This document shows, piece by piece, positions 55,936 through 64,000 of a DNA stretch of 64,000 bases (positions are counted from its first letter, which is position 1; every line of letters starts with the position of its first letter). Source of the DNA: Chloroflexota bacterium (lineage in GTDB: Bacteria; Chloroflexota; Anaerolineae; Aggregatilineales; Phototrophicaceae); the NCBI GenBank assembly GCA_028875185.1, contig JAPPFH010000049.1:24133-88132 (forward strand). Direction: 5' to 3'. A program made the translations under genes and the position numbers. A model generated the notes under the pieces. The model was not told where the DNA came from and searched no databases. It worked only from the letters and a program-made list of their open reading frames with translations.

Positions 55936-57890
55936 ACTGGCGTGCCTATTGACGCGAAGTTATAGAACCACTGGGCGTCAGTATTGGTCAAGTTGACGCA
56001 GCCGTGGCTCATTGGCTGCCCGAAATTCATGTGCCACCAGGCGCCGTGGATCGCGTAATCCCGGTAGAAATACATCACCCATTCCACATTGTCCAGTGAA
56101 TAACCTGGACCCGACATTGTTTGGCTGCGACGCTTCAGCCAAATCTCGTGGTCGCCTTGTATCGTCGGGGTGGCTTTTTTCCCGGCTGAAACGCGCGCCG
56201 CCTTTTGCAATACTCCGTTTTCGTATGCGTAGGCTGATTGTGTGCCGAGAACGATGACGATCTCACGGCCCACTCCCACACGCGGGCCCGGCTGATGCGC
56301 GATCATATCGAACCATTTCCAGGCGGCGTATTTAGGGTCGTACAATTCAACATCTTCGCGCTTGGGGATCAAGAGCGTGGCGCCCACATGCAGATTGTTA
56401 GGATCGGCCAAGTTGTTCACCTTCGCTAGCGCAATCCAACTTGTACTCATATCGATGGCGAGCTGCGTCAGGAAATCCCCGCGCTTTACGATATAGCGCT
56501 CTCGGTCTCCCGGGCTGACGGCCGCTGGCGCGGTTACTGGCGCCGGCGCGGGAGCGGCAGCCGCAACTGGGTTGTCGATATTGTTCGAGGCTGCCGGCGG
56601 CGCGCTTGCTGTAGTTCCAACGAGACGCAGTATATTGCCTGCGTGGATGCGCGCCGCGTCCTGAATGCCATTGATGCTCATTAGGCTGTTTACAGAAATG
56701 TCGTAGCGGCGGGCAATGCGGAAAAGCGTTTCTCCCCGTTGAACCGTGTGTGTGCTCGGATTCTCACTTGGACTTGCATCCCGCGCGATTGACGGCGGCT
56801 CCGCAGGCGGCTGAGCTGGGGGCGGCGCTGGTGAAACGTCTTGGATTTCGGGCGGGGTCGCGCCAGCGGGAATCTCCAGCACATGGCCGACATAGAGGGT
56901 CGAGCTCCAAGCGTCGTTGAGGGTTCGCAATTCTGACAAAGACACGCCGTATGCCTCAGCGATCTTAGACAGCGATTCCCCAAACAGCACTGTATGCGAG
57001 ATGCCGCTGCTTTCAATGCTCGCGCTTGAAGGTTCAGGCGCTGGGCTGCCAGCTGATGGCGCCGGCGCCGACGAAACCTCTTGGACTTCGGGCGGGGTCG
57101 CGCCGGCGGGAATGTCCAGCACTTGGCCGACATAGATAACCGAAGTCCAAACATCGTTGAGGGTTCGCAATTCTGACAAAGATACGCCGTATGCCGATGC
57201 GATCGTTGACAGTGATTCCCCAAACAGCACTGCATGCGTCATGCCGCTGGTTTCAATGCTCGCTGTCGGAGGTTCAAGCGCTGCGCTGCCGGCTGATGGC
57301 GCCGGCGCCGGCGAAACCTCTTGGACTTCGGGCGGGGTCGCGCCGGTGGGAATGTCCAGCACTTGGCCGACATAGATAACCGAAGTCCAAACATCGTTGA
57401 GGGTTCGCAATTCTGACAAAGACACGCCGTATGCCGATGCGATCGTTGACAGTGATTCCCCAAACAGCACTGTATGCGTGATGCCGCTGGTTTCATTGCT
57501 CGCTGTCGGAAAGTCTTGAACTTCCGGCGGGGACGCGCCGGCTGGAATCGCCAACTCCTGCCCGGCATAGATGAGCCAGTTCCAGATATTGTTCTCCGCT
57601 TGCAGTTCTCTCAGCGAAACGCCATAGGCATCGGCGATCTTGCCCAGGGACTCGCCGGGTTTGACGATGTGGGTAGCCGCCGCTGGACGCTGCGCCTGCG
57701 CGAGGCCCGTCAGCAGCAGGATCAGCGCCGTGATCGACAAGCGCAGGGCGATTGCGCGAAGAGACAATCCTGAAGCGGCGCGGATAAATGGAGATACTGG
57801 CTGCCGGCTGCTACCGAAGAATCGATAGCGGCTATTCAGAATTGAAGCCGGCGACTTTACCTTGTAGTATGCTAAAGTTGTGTTTGACAT
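55920..57890 (-). CDS. LysM-repeat L,D-transpeptidase (YkuD-like)
   Basis: 656 aa exported protein that probably cross-links or anchors to peptidoglycan. A hydrophobic segment is near residues 50-66. At least six LysM repeats follow (SLGKIADAYGVSLRELQAENN type, spaced by Pro/Ala-rich linkers), several of them almost identical. The C-terminus is a YkuD L,D-transpeptidase with HGAWWHMNFGQPMSHGCVNLTN, where the catalytic Cys is in SHGCVN. ATG 57890 has AAGGCGG in front; a longer start is possible. The near-identical repeats come from a 240-base tandem duplication. Confidence 0.9.
   Translation of the reverse strand: MSNTTLAYYKVKSPASILNSRYRFFGSSRQPVSPFIRAASGLSLRAIALRLSITALILLLTGLAQAQRPAAATHIVKPGESLGKIADAYGVSLRELQAENNIWNWLIYAGQELAIPAGASPPEVQDFPTASNETSGITHTVLFGESLSTIASAYGVSLSELRTLNDVWTSVIYVGQVLDIPTGATPPEVQEVSPAPAPSAGSAALEPPTASIETSGMTHAVLFGESLSTIASAYGVSLSELRTLNDVWTSVIYVGQVLDIPAGATPPEVQEVSSAPAPSAGSPAPEPSSASIESSGISHTVLFGESLSKIAEAYGVSLSELRTLNDAWSSTLYVGHVLEIPAGATPPEIQDVSPAPPPAQPPAEPPSIARDASPSENPSTHTVQRGETLFRIARRYDISVNSLMSINGIQDAARIHAGNILRLVGTTASAPPAASNNIDNPVAAAAPAPAPVTAPAAVSPGDRERYIVKRGDFLTQLAIDMSTSWIALAKVNNLADPNNLHVGATLLIPKREDVELYDPKYAAWKWFDMIAHQPGPRVGVGREIVIVLGTQSAYAYENGVLQKAARVSAGKKATPTIQGDHEIWLKRRSQTMSGPGYSLDNVEWVMYFYRDYAIHGAWWHMNFGQPMSHGCVNLTNTDAQWFYNFASIGTPVYVRA
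56821..57510 (-). repeat. 240-base tandem repeats inside the LysM gene
   Basis: Nearly three copies of a 240-base unit; for example 57061-57240 and 57301-57480 are almost identical. Each encodes one LysM domain plus a Pro/Ala linker (80 residues), so the frame is kept. Confidence 0.9.
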
Positions 57891-58117
57891 GACATCCGCC
57901 TTTCGTTGCGTTGAGACGTCCTTGCTGCCTATAGTCAAACCAAAGCGCTGCGAGAAGGCAATGGCATCGGCGAAGCCGCTGGGTTGACGAAGGGTGTTAG
58001 TCTGGCAAGCGTATGGAGAATCCGATACACTTCGATTTGAAGCGCCGAATCCGCGCGCGGAGATGGAGGACTGGCGGCATGTCCCAATCAGAATTCAGTG
58101 GGCTGAAACGGAATAAT

Positions 58118-60220
58118 ATGCGGATTGTTCTCTTGCTCTTTTGCTTCTTTCTCGCTCTTTCGCCGACGCTGTCGCAAAACGCGATAAATCTATTGGGAAG
58201 CGGCTCGGCAGTATCGGCGTCGCTCGACCCGGCAAACCCTGCCACGACCTATGTCTTCGACGCGGGCGCGAATTCGTCCGCTACTATCTCGTTGGAAAAC
58301 GTCAGCGGCGGGCTGCTCGCGCTGTTGATAAGCGACATCAACGGCAATACGATCGCGCAAGCTGCGGGCGCGGCGGGTCTTCCGGCGGTTGCGGCGAGTG
58401 ATGTGGCTCTCGCTAGCGGCGGACGCTACAATGTCTTTGTCTTCTTCGCGCCGGGCAGCGCCGCGCTGGACACCACTTTTGACATCAGGTTGGATTTAGC
58501 CCCCGGTGACGGCGCCGATGCTGTTGGGCAGCCGCCGCAAGCGTCAGCGGCAGAGCCGCAATTGATCTTGCTGGGCGCGGGCATTGAGGTAAGGTTGAAT
58601 TGGCGTGATGCCGTTGATTTGAATCTTGAAGTGCGCGATCCGACCGGTCAAGCCTTGCATTGGAATTCGCGCGCGACCGACAACGGCGGCGTATTTGGCT
58701 TTGACGCCAACGGCTTGTGCCAGGTGATCAGCGACAGTCCAGAAGAGAGCGCCATTTGGCAGCCGGGATTTCTTTCGACCGGCAGCTATGAAGTCATCAT
58801 CTATTATGAGCAGGCTTGTGACGCGCTTCCGCGGACAGCGCCGTTCCAGCTTGAAGTCCTTGTTGACGGCGACTCGATCGGGCTGCTGGAAACTTCGCTC
58901 TCCCCAGGCGGCGCGGGCGGCGCCAATGTCTACGTCACGCGCTTTGAAGTTACGGCCGATGGGGGCGGCGCGCTGCGTACCGGCGGACCCAATCCGGACA
59001 CAAGCTTGACCTTGCTGCCCGGCGGCTTTGATGTGGCAACGGCTGTGGCGACGCCGATTGCGCGCGAGGTCGCGGTTGGTGGCGCTATTAGCAACGCGGA
59101 ACCCTTCCTCACGTATAGCTTCGCTGGCGCCGCCAACGAGTTGATTTCGCTAGATATGCAGGCGGTCGGTCCCAATCTGGATACGCTGCTGCTGATTGTC
59201 GATCCCGCGGGCAACGTGGTCAATGCGAATGACGATGCCTTCTTCGGCACGACCGATTCCGCGATTGTCAATGCGCGGCTGCTGAGCAGCGGCGTTTATA
59301 CAATAGTCGCAACGCGCTACGGCAAGGAGATTGGCGGGACTGAAGGACAGTTCCAGCTGACCTTGAGTGGGCCCGCCAGCGATGTCGCCGCGCAGGCGAC
59401 CAGCCTGAACCTGCCCCAAGGCGATATTGAAGTCAGCCTGTATTGGAGCACGAGCGCCGATCTGCAGCTGCTGGTGCGCGATCCGTCCGGTCAATCGGTA
59501 TTTGACGATAGCCCGTTGAGCGCAAGCGGCGGCATCTTGCAAGAGGCGGGGAATGTAAATTGCGCGCCCGCGAGCACAGGCACGCCGGTGTCTTACATTT
59601 ACTGGCCCCCCGGCACGTTGCGCCCGGGCACTTATGAAGTGGAAGTCTGGTATCAGAGCGCCTGTTCGGATTTCCCGCCGGCGGTAGATTTCACCTTATT
59701 GATCGAGGTCAATGGCAATTTGGTGGCGGATGCGCGCCAATTCCCGCAGGCTGGCCAGCGTTTCGTCACCAATTTTACAGTGACGCCCGCGGGCGCGGTG
59801 CTCGTTGGCGAGGCTGGCTATATCGATGGCGGCAGCGCAACGCTGGCTTATCAGGCGGAAGCATTCGACGCGCCGCTGATTGAAAGCGGGCAGAGCGTCA
59901 CCGGGGTCATCAGCGCCGAGAATGCCTTCGACGTTTATCGCTTTGAAGGCATTGCCGGCGAACCGGTGACCATCACTATGGCGGCGGCGACGCAGACATT
60001 GGATACGAATCTCTATTTGATCAGCCCGGGCGATCGCCAAGTTGCGGCGAACGATGATGCTGACCCGGTTCTATTGGGTACAACGGGCCGCACGACCGAC
60101 TCGCTGATCAGCGGTTACGTGCTGACTGAAAACGGTCCTTACACCATCATTGCAACGCGTTACGCCAATCAGTATGGAGGAACGCTCGGCGTCTATTCCT
60201 TGACATTAAGCAAGAACTAG
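58118..60220 (+). CDS. Exported protein with alternating PPC-like and beta-strand modules
   Basis: 700 aa secreted or surface protein. A signal peptide is at residues 1-19 (IVLLLFCFFLALSP). Three pre-peptidase C-terminal (PPC) like modules (about 20-125, 330-416 and 605-700; e.g. YRFEGIAGEPVTITMAA, TIIATRYANQYGGTLGVYSL) alternate with two other beta modules (about 150-270, 436-560; LRL-type NWRDAVDLNLEVRDPTGQ, YWSTSADLQLLVRDPSGQ). The layout A-B-A-B-A shows internal duplication. The whole protein is Asp/Asn/Gly-rich, as in Ca-binding surface proteins. ATG 58118 is chosen to start the signal. Confidence 0.78.
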   Translation: MRIVLLLFCFFLALSPTLSQNAINLLGSGSAVSASLDPANPATTYVFDAGANSSATISLENVSGGLLALLISDINGNTIAQAAGAAGLPAVAASDVALASGGRYNVFVFFAPGSAALDTTFDIRLDLAPGDGADAVGQPPQASAAEPQLILLGAGIEVRLNWRDAVDLNLEVRDPTGQALHWNSRATDNGGVFGFDANGLCQVISDSPEESAIWQPGFLSTGSYEVIIYYEQACDALPRTAPFQLEVLVDGDSIGLLETSLSPGGAGGANVYVTRFEVTADGGGALRTGGPNPDTSLTLLPGGFDVATAVATPIAREVAVGGAISNAEPFLTYSFAGAANELISLDMQAVGPNLDTLLLIVDPAGNVVNANDDAFFGTTDSAIVNARLLSSGVYTIVATRYGKEIGGTEGQFQLTLSGPASDVAAQATSLNLPQGDIEVSLYWSTSADLQLLVRDPSGQSVFDDSPLSASGGILQEAGNVNCAPASTGTPVSYIYWPPGTLRPGTYEVEVWYQSACSDFPPAVDFTLLIEVNGNLVADARQFPQAGQRFVTNFTVTPAGAVLVGEAGYIDGGSATLAYQAEAFDAPLIESGQSVTGVISAENAFDVYRFEGIAGEPVTITMAAATQTLDTNLYLISPGDRQVAANDDADPVLLGTTGRTTDSLISGYVLTENGPYTIIATRYANQYGGTLGVYSLTLSKN

Positions 60221-60303
60221 TCGCCAGCGATTTGAGATACTAGGCAAAGCGCGACGCCTCTGATATGATGCGCCTGCTCGAATCCAGCTGAAAGTGACAT
60301 TGA

Positions 60304-60996
60304 ATGAATCGCCGCTTTCTATTCGCCTTAATCCTGTTTGCGGCAGCCGCTTTGTCGGCTTGCGCCGGCGAAGTCAATCTGCTTGACGAAACGAAGCTTC
60401 AAGACACGAGTTTGCTTAGCGGGGAGCCCTGTGAAGCGCCCTGTTGGAATGGCATAACGCCGGGCGAAACCTCATACACGGACGCATGGCTGCTGCTGGA
60501 AAGTGACGAACGTTTCAAGATTTCGGAAGAAGCGGAGCCAGATGGCGAAAATCCCGGGCGCGTATTCTCTTTCGCTGAGGGCGAGAACCAAGCCTGCTGC
60601 CAGGTCATCAGCCGCGATGGCGAGACAATCTCCTCGTTCTTGCTGCAACTGGCGCCGGCGCTGACTTATGGTCCGGTTTATGACAAATATGGCGAGCCGA
60701 GCTATGTCGCCGGACAGCAGGTCAGCGATGAGCAAGGTTATGCTGTCTTAGTCTATCCGGAGACGCCAATGGTCCTATACGCCCATGTCTCCGGAGGCGC
60801 CGCTGGTACAGTGTCGGTGCATAACAAGATCATCGGCCTTATGTATATGTCCGCGTTGGAGATGGGCGAGCTGCTGAACTGCGCGCGCTTGCACACGTGG
60901 AAAGGTTTCGTTTCCTTGGGCGATTATGCCGATGGGGAAAAATCTGATTATATTGGCAGCGGCGTCGGCGACGAGACGGTCTGTCGGGAGAGTTAG
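60304..60996 (+). CDS. Lipoprotein of unknown function
   Basis: 230 aa. A lipobox LSAC with C20 is at the end of a hydrophobic signal (FLFALILFAAAALSAC), so it would be lipid-anchored outside the cytoplasmic membrane. The mature part has EPCEAPCWNGITPGETSY, a Cys-x-x-x-Cys-Trp-x-Gly-Ile motif seen in small extracytoplasmic proteins of Chloroflexota, plus a later Cys pair (QACCQV). No enzyme motif is visible. It has the same direction as the flanking genes but its own gap. Confidence 0.72.
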   Translation: MNRRFLFALILFAAAALSACAGEVNLLDETKLQDTSLLSGEPCEAPCWNGITPGETSYTDAWLLLESDERFKISEEAEPDGENPGRVFSFAEGENQACCQVISRDGETISSFLLQLAPALTYGPVYDKYGEPSYVAGQQVSDEQGYAVLVYPETPMVLYAHVSGGAAGTVSVHNKIIGLMYMSALEMGELLNCARLHTWKGFVSLGDYADGEKSDYIGSGVGDETVCRES

Positions 60997-61047
60997 GCAG
61001 GGCGCAGCTTAGGCGCCGGTTTCATGGTTTGAAGGAGCAAGAGCAAC

Positions 61048-61728
61048 ATGGCAGTAGATTCAAGCGCGCTTAAAGTTGGGGCGGAAGTTACTGGTAAAGT
61101 CCGGCATATTGGCATATATGGCGCCCTGGTTGATATCGGCACCGGGCAGGATGCGCTGCTGCATATTTCGCAGCTCGCGCAAAACGAAGAGCGTCAATTT
61201 GAAGATGTGGCGCAGCCGGGCGGCGAGATCACTGCTTATGTATATAAAACGCGGAAAGACGGCAATGTGGCGTTGACGATGGAGAAGCCGCCGCCGGTGC
61301 CCTGGGCGACGATCCGGCAAGGCGCTGCGTATTCGGGCGAAGTGATCCGCGTAGAAGACTTTGGCGTGTTTGTGGATATTGGCGCGGAACGGCCGGGCAT
61401 GGTGCATGTCTCGGAGATGTCTGACGATTATGTGAGGACGCCCGCTGACGTCGCGTCGGTCGGCCAGACGGTTGAGGTGCGCGTGCTCAAAAAGAATGGC
61501 CGCTCGCGGCAGATTGACTTGACGATGAAGTCGGCGCCGGAAGACGAGCCTATGGCGGACGACGAGGATGATGAGGACGCGCTGCCGACGGCGATGGCGC
61601 AAGCCTTCCAGCGCGCGATGCGCAGCGAGCCGACGGCAAGAGCGCAGAGCCAGCACAAGCAAAATTCACGGTCGGATCATCGCGACAAGCAAGAAGAGCT
61701 ATTGGCGCGGACCTTGCGCGGTTCGTAG
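61048..61728 (+). CDS. Protein with two S1 RNA-binding domains
   Basis: 226 aa. Two S1 OB-folds: residues about 8-75 (VGAEVTGKVRHIGIYGALVDIG, QDALLHISQL) and 92-160 (GAAYSGEVIRVEDFGVFVDIG, RPGMVHVSEM). A charged acidic and then basic tail follows. It is similar in layout to short ribosomal protein S1-like and general stress proteins, and much smaller than real S1. AAGGAGCAAGAG precedes the ATG. It probably binds RNA; targets are unknown. Confidence 0.85.
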   Translation: MAVDSSALKVGAEVTGKVRHIGIYGALVDIGTGQDALLHISQLAQNEERQFEDVAQPGGEITAYVYKTRKDGNVALTMEKPPPVPWATIRQGAAYSGEVIRVEDFGVFVDIGAERPGMVHVSEMSDDYVRTPADVASVGQTVEVRVLKKNGRSRQIDLTMKSAPEDEPMADDEDDEDALPTAMAQAFQRAMRSEPTARAQSQHKQNSRSDHRDKQEELLARTLRGS

Positions 61729-61834
61729 TCGTGAGCGCGGGTCAACGCCGAATATGGAAATCAGCTGAACTCGTGGGATTGCCGATTCGCCAAGGTACGT
61801 ACAGCAGCCGCAATTGGGCTGTAAATCCGTTCTC

Positions 61835-61863
61835 TTTGACTGATAATGAGACTCAATTTATAC
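61835..61863 (+). promoter_or_regulatory. Candidate sigma70 promoter for a small membrane gene
   Basis: TTGACT (61835-61840), 17-base spacer, TATACT (61858-61863), about 38 bases before ATG 61902. Both hexamers match five of six. Confidence 0.65.
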
Positions 61864-61901
61864 TTGTAGTGAATGTGTCTGACCGTTAGGGAGCGAGATC
61901 A

Positions 61902-62090
61902 ATGGCAGAGTCAACACTTGATCGCCGAGTGACGCAGATGGAAACGCGATCTGAAGAATACATCAAACGAAGCGATATATCGGCGACACTGTCTCGCATT
62001 GAAACTGCGCTTGATTATCACAAGTGGATTCTTGGTCTGCTCGTTCTAGGTCAGATATTCACTCTGGGTCGACTGTTTGAGATTTTCTAA
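61902..62090 (+). CDS. Small protein with C-terminal transmembrane helix
   Basis: 62 aa. Residues 1-38 are charged and helical (RRVTQMETRSEEYIKRSDIS), the rest is a single hydrophobic segment (WILGLLVLGQIFTLGRLFEIF). It looks like a tail-anchored coiled-coil peptide. GGGAGCGAGATC precedes the ATG and a good promoter lies upstream, which support a real gene. There are no homologues that I can name. Confidence 0.62.
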   Translation: MAESTLDRRVTQMETRSEEYIKRSDISATLSRIETALDYHKWILGLLVLGQIFTLGRLFEIF

Positions 62091-62124
62091 GCGGTTGGTG
62101 AAACCACGCCTGACCCGCTAACAT

Positions 62125-62607
62125 TTACGCCTCGCTGAATACCTCGCGGTAAAGGCGATAACAGATCAAGCCGAAGAGTACTGTGAAGTTGGTCTCGTGG
62201 GTGAGGCACCAAGGGCAGAGCGCTTCCAGCAGCGCGAATTGCACATAAACCAGCCACATTGAAAACAGCCAGGCGAAGAGGCTGACACCGAAGGTGAGCA
62301 GCAAGCCCCATTGACGCAGAAAAGTCACGCGCTTCTCCAGCACTAGAAGTACTCCGATAGCGACATAAACAGCGAATCCCAGATAGGCGATGGGGATGCC
62401 AGACAATTCCGAATATTGGCTGTTGAGCACGACGTTGCAATTGAACGGACCCGTCTCGACGCAAACGGCGGGCGCTTCGGCGAGTTTCAGATAGCTGAGG
62501 TAGCCGGCGACGACCAAGCCGATGACGACCAATAGCGCCTGGAATCGGCGAGCGGGCGCGCCGCGGCCGACCTTAGATTTGTATCCCTCGTCAATTGTTG
62601 ATGTCAT
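62125..62607 (-). CDS. Vitamin K epoxide reductase family protein
   Basis: 160 aa membrane oxidoreductase with four predicted helices. The family cysteines are present: C49 and C57 in the loop after the first helix (AVCVETGPFNC) and the CPWC motif (C131, C134) in the last third. Bacterial VKOR reoxidises a DsbA-like thiol oxidase using quinone. ATG 62607 is used, 16 bases after the moeA stop, so the two form an operon. The N-terminal cytoplasmic stretch is short and basic. No fused thioredoxin domain is present. Confidence 0.88.
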   Translation of the reverse strand: MTSTIDEGYKSKVGRGAPARRFQALLVVIGLVVAGYLSYLKLAEAPAVCVETGPFNCNVVLNSQYSELSGIPIAYLGFAVYVAIGVLLVLEKRVTFLRQWGLLLTFGVSLFAWLFSMWLVYVQFALLEALCPWCLTHETNFTVLFGLICYRLYREVFSEA

Positions 62608-62623
62608 CGCGCCCTCGCTCGAT

Positions 62624-63871
62624 TCACTCAATGCCGCGCAGCAGCAGGACTTCCAGTTCGCCGCCGGCAGGTACAAGCGTCTGGTCTTCAGGAATGATGG
62701 CCAAACCATCAGCCAGCACCATCGACATCAGCGCGCCGGAGCTTTGGATGCCGGTGGAGCGCGCGACAAAGCAGTCGCCTTCGCGCCGCACCGTGACGCG
62801 AGCATAAGTGCGCCGCCCGTCCGAGCGTATATCGTCGGTTATCGTCGCCTTGATCGTCCGCTGCGCCACCGATCGCCCAGCAATCTTCGCCAGTGCTGGA
62901 CGGACGAGCACCTCAAATGTCACCATAGTCGAGACCGGGTTGCCTGGCAATCCAAAGAAAGGGACACCGCAAATCGTGCCATAAGCGAGCGGTTTGCCGG
63001 GCCGCATGTTGATTCGCCAAAAGTCAATCTCGCCAAGCTCGTCCATGACGACGCGCACCAGGTCGGCGGCGCCCACCGAGACGCCGGCGGTGCTGATAAT
63101 CAGATCGGGGTTGATGTCCAAGGCGCGGCGATAAAGCGCGCGGATAGAGGCGAGACTGTCTTTAGCGATCGGCAGGCGAATGGGAAGGCCGCCCGCGTCT
63201 CGGATTAAGCCCGCCAATGTGTAGCCGTTGGTATCGCGGATCTTGCCGGGGCCAAGCTCATCGTAAATATCGACCAGTTCGTCGCCGCTGCTGAGGATGA
63301 CGACCTTGGGCTGGCGGATGACCGCGACGCGCGGTCGTCCGATACCGGCGATCATGCCGATTTCGGCGGCGCCGATGACAGTTCCGGCGGTCAAAATAGT
63401 TTCGCCCGTCTTGATGTTTTCGCCGGCGAGGCGGATATTTTCGCCACGAGTCAATCGCTTGAAAAGGCGAACTTCAGCAGGAAGCGGGCTATTTTCGCCT
63501 TTACTCCAATCATCGTCGGTGTCTTCGACCGGGATAACCGCGCTGGCGCCCTTTGGAATGGGCGCGCCGGTCATGATGCGGGCGGCTTGACCCGCTTCGA
63601 GTCGGCCATCGGGAGCGCCGCCAGCCATGATGTCCATTGTTACCGCAAGCGTGGCGGGCATGGGCGGGCTGGCGCCGGCGCTGTCCTCGTAGCGAAGGGC
63701 GTAGCCATCCATGGCTGAATTATCGAAGGGCGGCAAATCAATGGGAGAGACGATGTCCTCGGCGAGGACGCGATCGTATGAATCGGGCAGCGAGACAGTC
63801 TCCGCCTCGAGCGTCTTCATGTCGGCGAGGATGTTTTTTAGGGCGACATCGACATTGAGCAGCGGGTTCAC
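62624..63871 (-). CDS. moeA: Molybdopterin molybdenumtransferase
   Basis: 415 aa enzyme inserting molybdate into adenylated molybdopterin. Motifs: LPPFDNSAMDGYALR, TGAPIPKGASAVIPVED, VVILSSGDELVD, GVSVGAADLVR and FGLPGNPVSTMVTFEV (residues near 300). Length is typical. It fits the requirement of the hydroxylase at 11-18 kb, although 45 kb away. It has a short gap to the VKOR gene and is probably cotranscribed with it. Confidence 0.95.
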   Translation of the reverse strand: MNPLLNVDVALKNILADMKTLEAETVSLPDSYDRVLAEDIVSPIDLPPFDNSAMDGYALRYEDSAGASPPMPATLAVTMDIMAGGAPDGRLEAGQAARIMTGAPIPKGASAVIPVEDTDDDWSKGENSPLPAEVRLFKRLTRGENIRLAGENIKTGETILTAGTVIGAAEIGMIAGIGRPRVAVIRQPKVVILSSGDELVDIYDELGPGKIRDTNGYTLAGLIRDAGGLPIRLPIAKDSLASIRALYRRALDINPDLIISTAGVSVGAADLVRVVMDELGEIDFWRINMRPGKPLAYGTICGVPFFGLPGNPVSTMVTFEVLVRPALAKIAGRSVAQRTIKATITDDIRSDGRRTYARVTVRREGDCFVARSTGIQSSGALMSMVLADGLAIIPEDQTLVPAGGELEVLLLRGIE

Positions 63872-63978
63872 GGCGCTCCTTTCAAGTGTCAGTTACGAGG
63901 GCGCATTATAACATAATTCCTAAGCTGCTTTGGCGCAGCGAGACTGGGGAGTGGTGAATTTCATTGATAGCGCGACAA

Positions 63979-64000
63979 ACCCCCATCCCCCGGCCCCTTG
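63979..64000 (+). repeat. G-rich dispersed repeat, copy 3 (cut by window end)
   Basis: ACCCCCATCCCCCGGCCCCT matches the start of the copy at 47435 almost exactly. The rest lies beyond the window. Confidence 0.6.

Noticed and set aside
56821-57510. Tandem repeats considered as a CRISPR array
   Set aside because: The 240-base units have no unique spacers and code for LysM domains in frame.

Overview
The window is GC-rich and codes densely on both strands. It looks like a chromosomal segment of a Chloroflexota bacterium, probably Anaerolineae-like. This rests on the gene mix (late F420 biosynthesis, Rex, molybdenum hydroxylase genes, exported PPC and LysM proteins, lipoproteins with a C-x-x-x-C-W motif). 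No rRNA or marker phylogeny is available here, so the placement is an inference.

Layout. 1-5.8 kb: threonine synthase, a membrane glycosyltransferase, a PLP-dependent lyase-like enzyme and an SsnA-like amidohydrolase. 5.8-10.5 kb: a compact F420 operon (npdG, cofE, a nitroreductase likely acting as dehydro-F420-0 reductase, cofD, cofC), then a luciferase-like F420 oxidoreductase. 10.6-18.6 kb: a molybdenum hydroxylase module, made of a fused FAD/2Fe-2S subunit, a gene whose C-terminal half resembles nucleoside phosphorylases, the molybdopterin subunit, and a fused YqeC-MocA maturation protein; moeA lies at 62.6-63.9 kb. 18.6-27.8 kb: a K+ channel with two RCK modules, purine nucleoside phosphorylase, fabF-fabH, an epimerase-like protein, a GNAT protein and proC. 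28-32.5 kb: only the F1 genes atpA-G-D-C. 32.6-42.2 kb: mreB, rex, a GbsR-like regulator, tRNA-Leu(UAG), tig-clpP-clpX, a metallo-beta-lactamase-fold hydrolase, obgE and nadD. 42.2-49 kb: a tandem-domain solute-binding protein, two EamA exporters, two superoxide dismutases and a class II fumarase/aspartase. 49-51.7 kb: a restriction-modification island of lower GC. 51.8-55.9 kb: a sugar ABC transporter without its ATPase, then an HD-domain protein. 55.9-64 kb: a LysM/L,D-transpeptidase, exported proteins, an S1-domain protein, VKOR and moeA.

How the parts connect. The amidohydrolase, the Mo-hydroxylase, the phosphorylase-like protein and PNP point to oxidative breakdown or salvage of purines or related heterocycles. 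YqeC-MocA and MoeA would supply and mature the molybdenum cofactor. F420 chemistry is encoded next door. Two sites matching the Rex operator in 14 of 18 positions, one over the -35 box of the F1-ATPase operon and one just upstream of rex itself, suggest NADH/NAD+ control of the ATP synthase genes plus autoregulation.

Two families of dispersed hairpin repeats recur in intergenic gaps. One of them keeps its palindrome while the stem sequence changes. The leading candidates for something new are the Rex-atp link, the YqeC-MocA/phosphorylase-like hydroxylase module, and the HEAT-repeat methyltransferase with its CfrBI-like nuclease and an unknown small gene between them.
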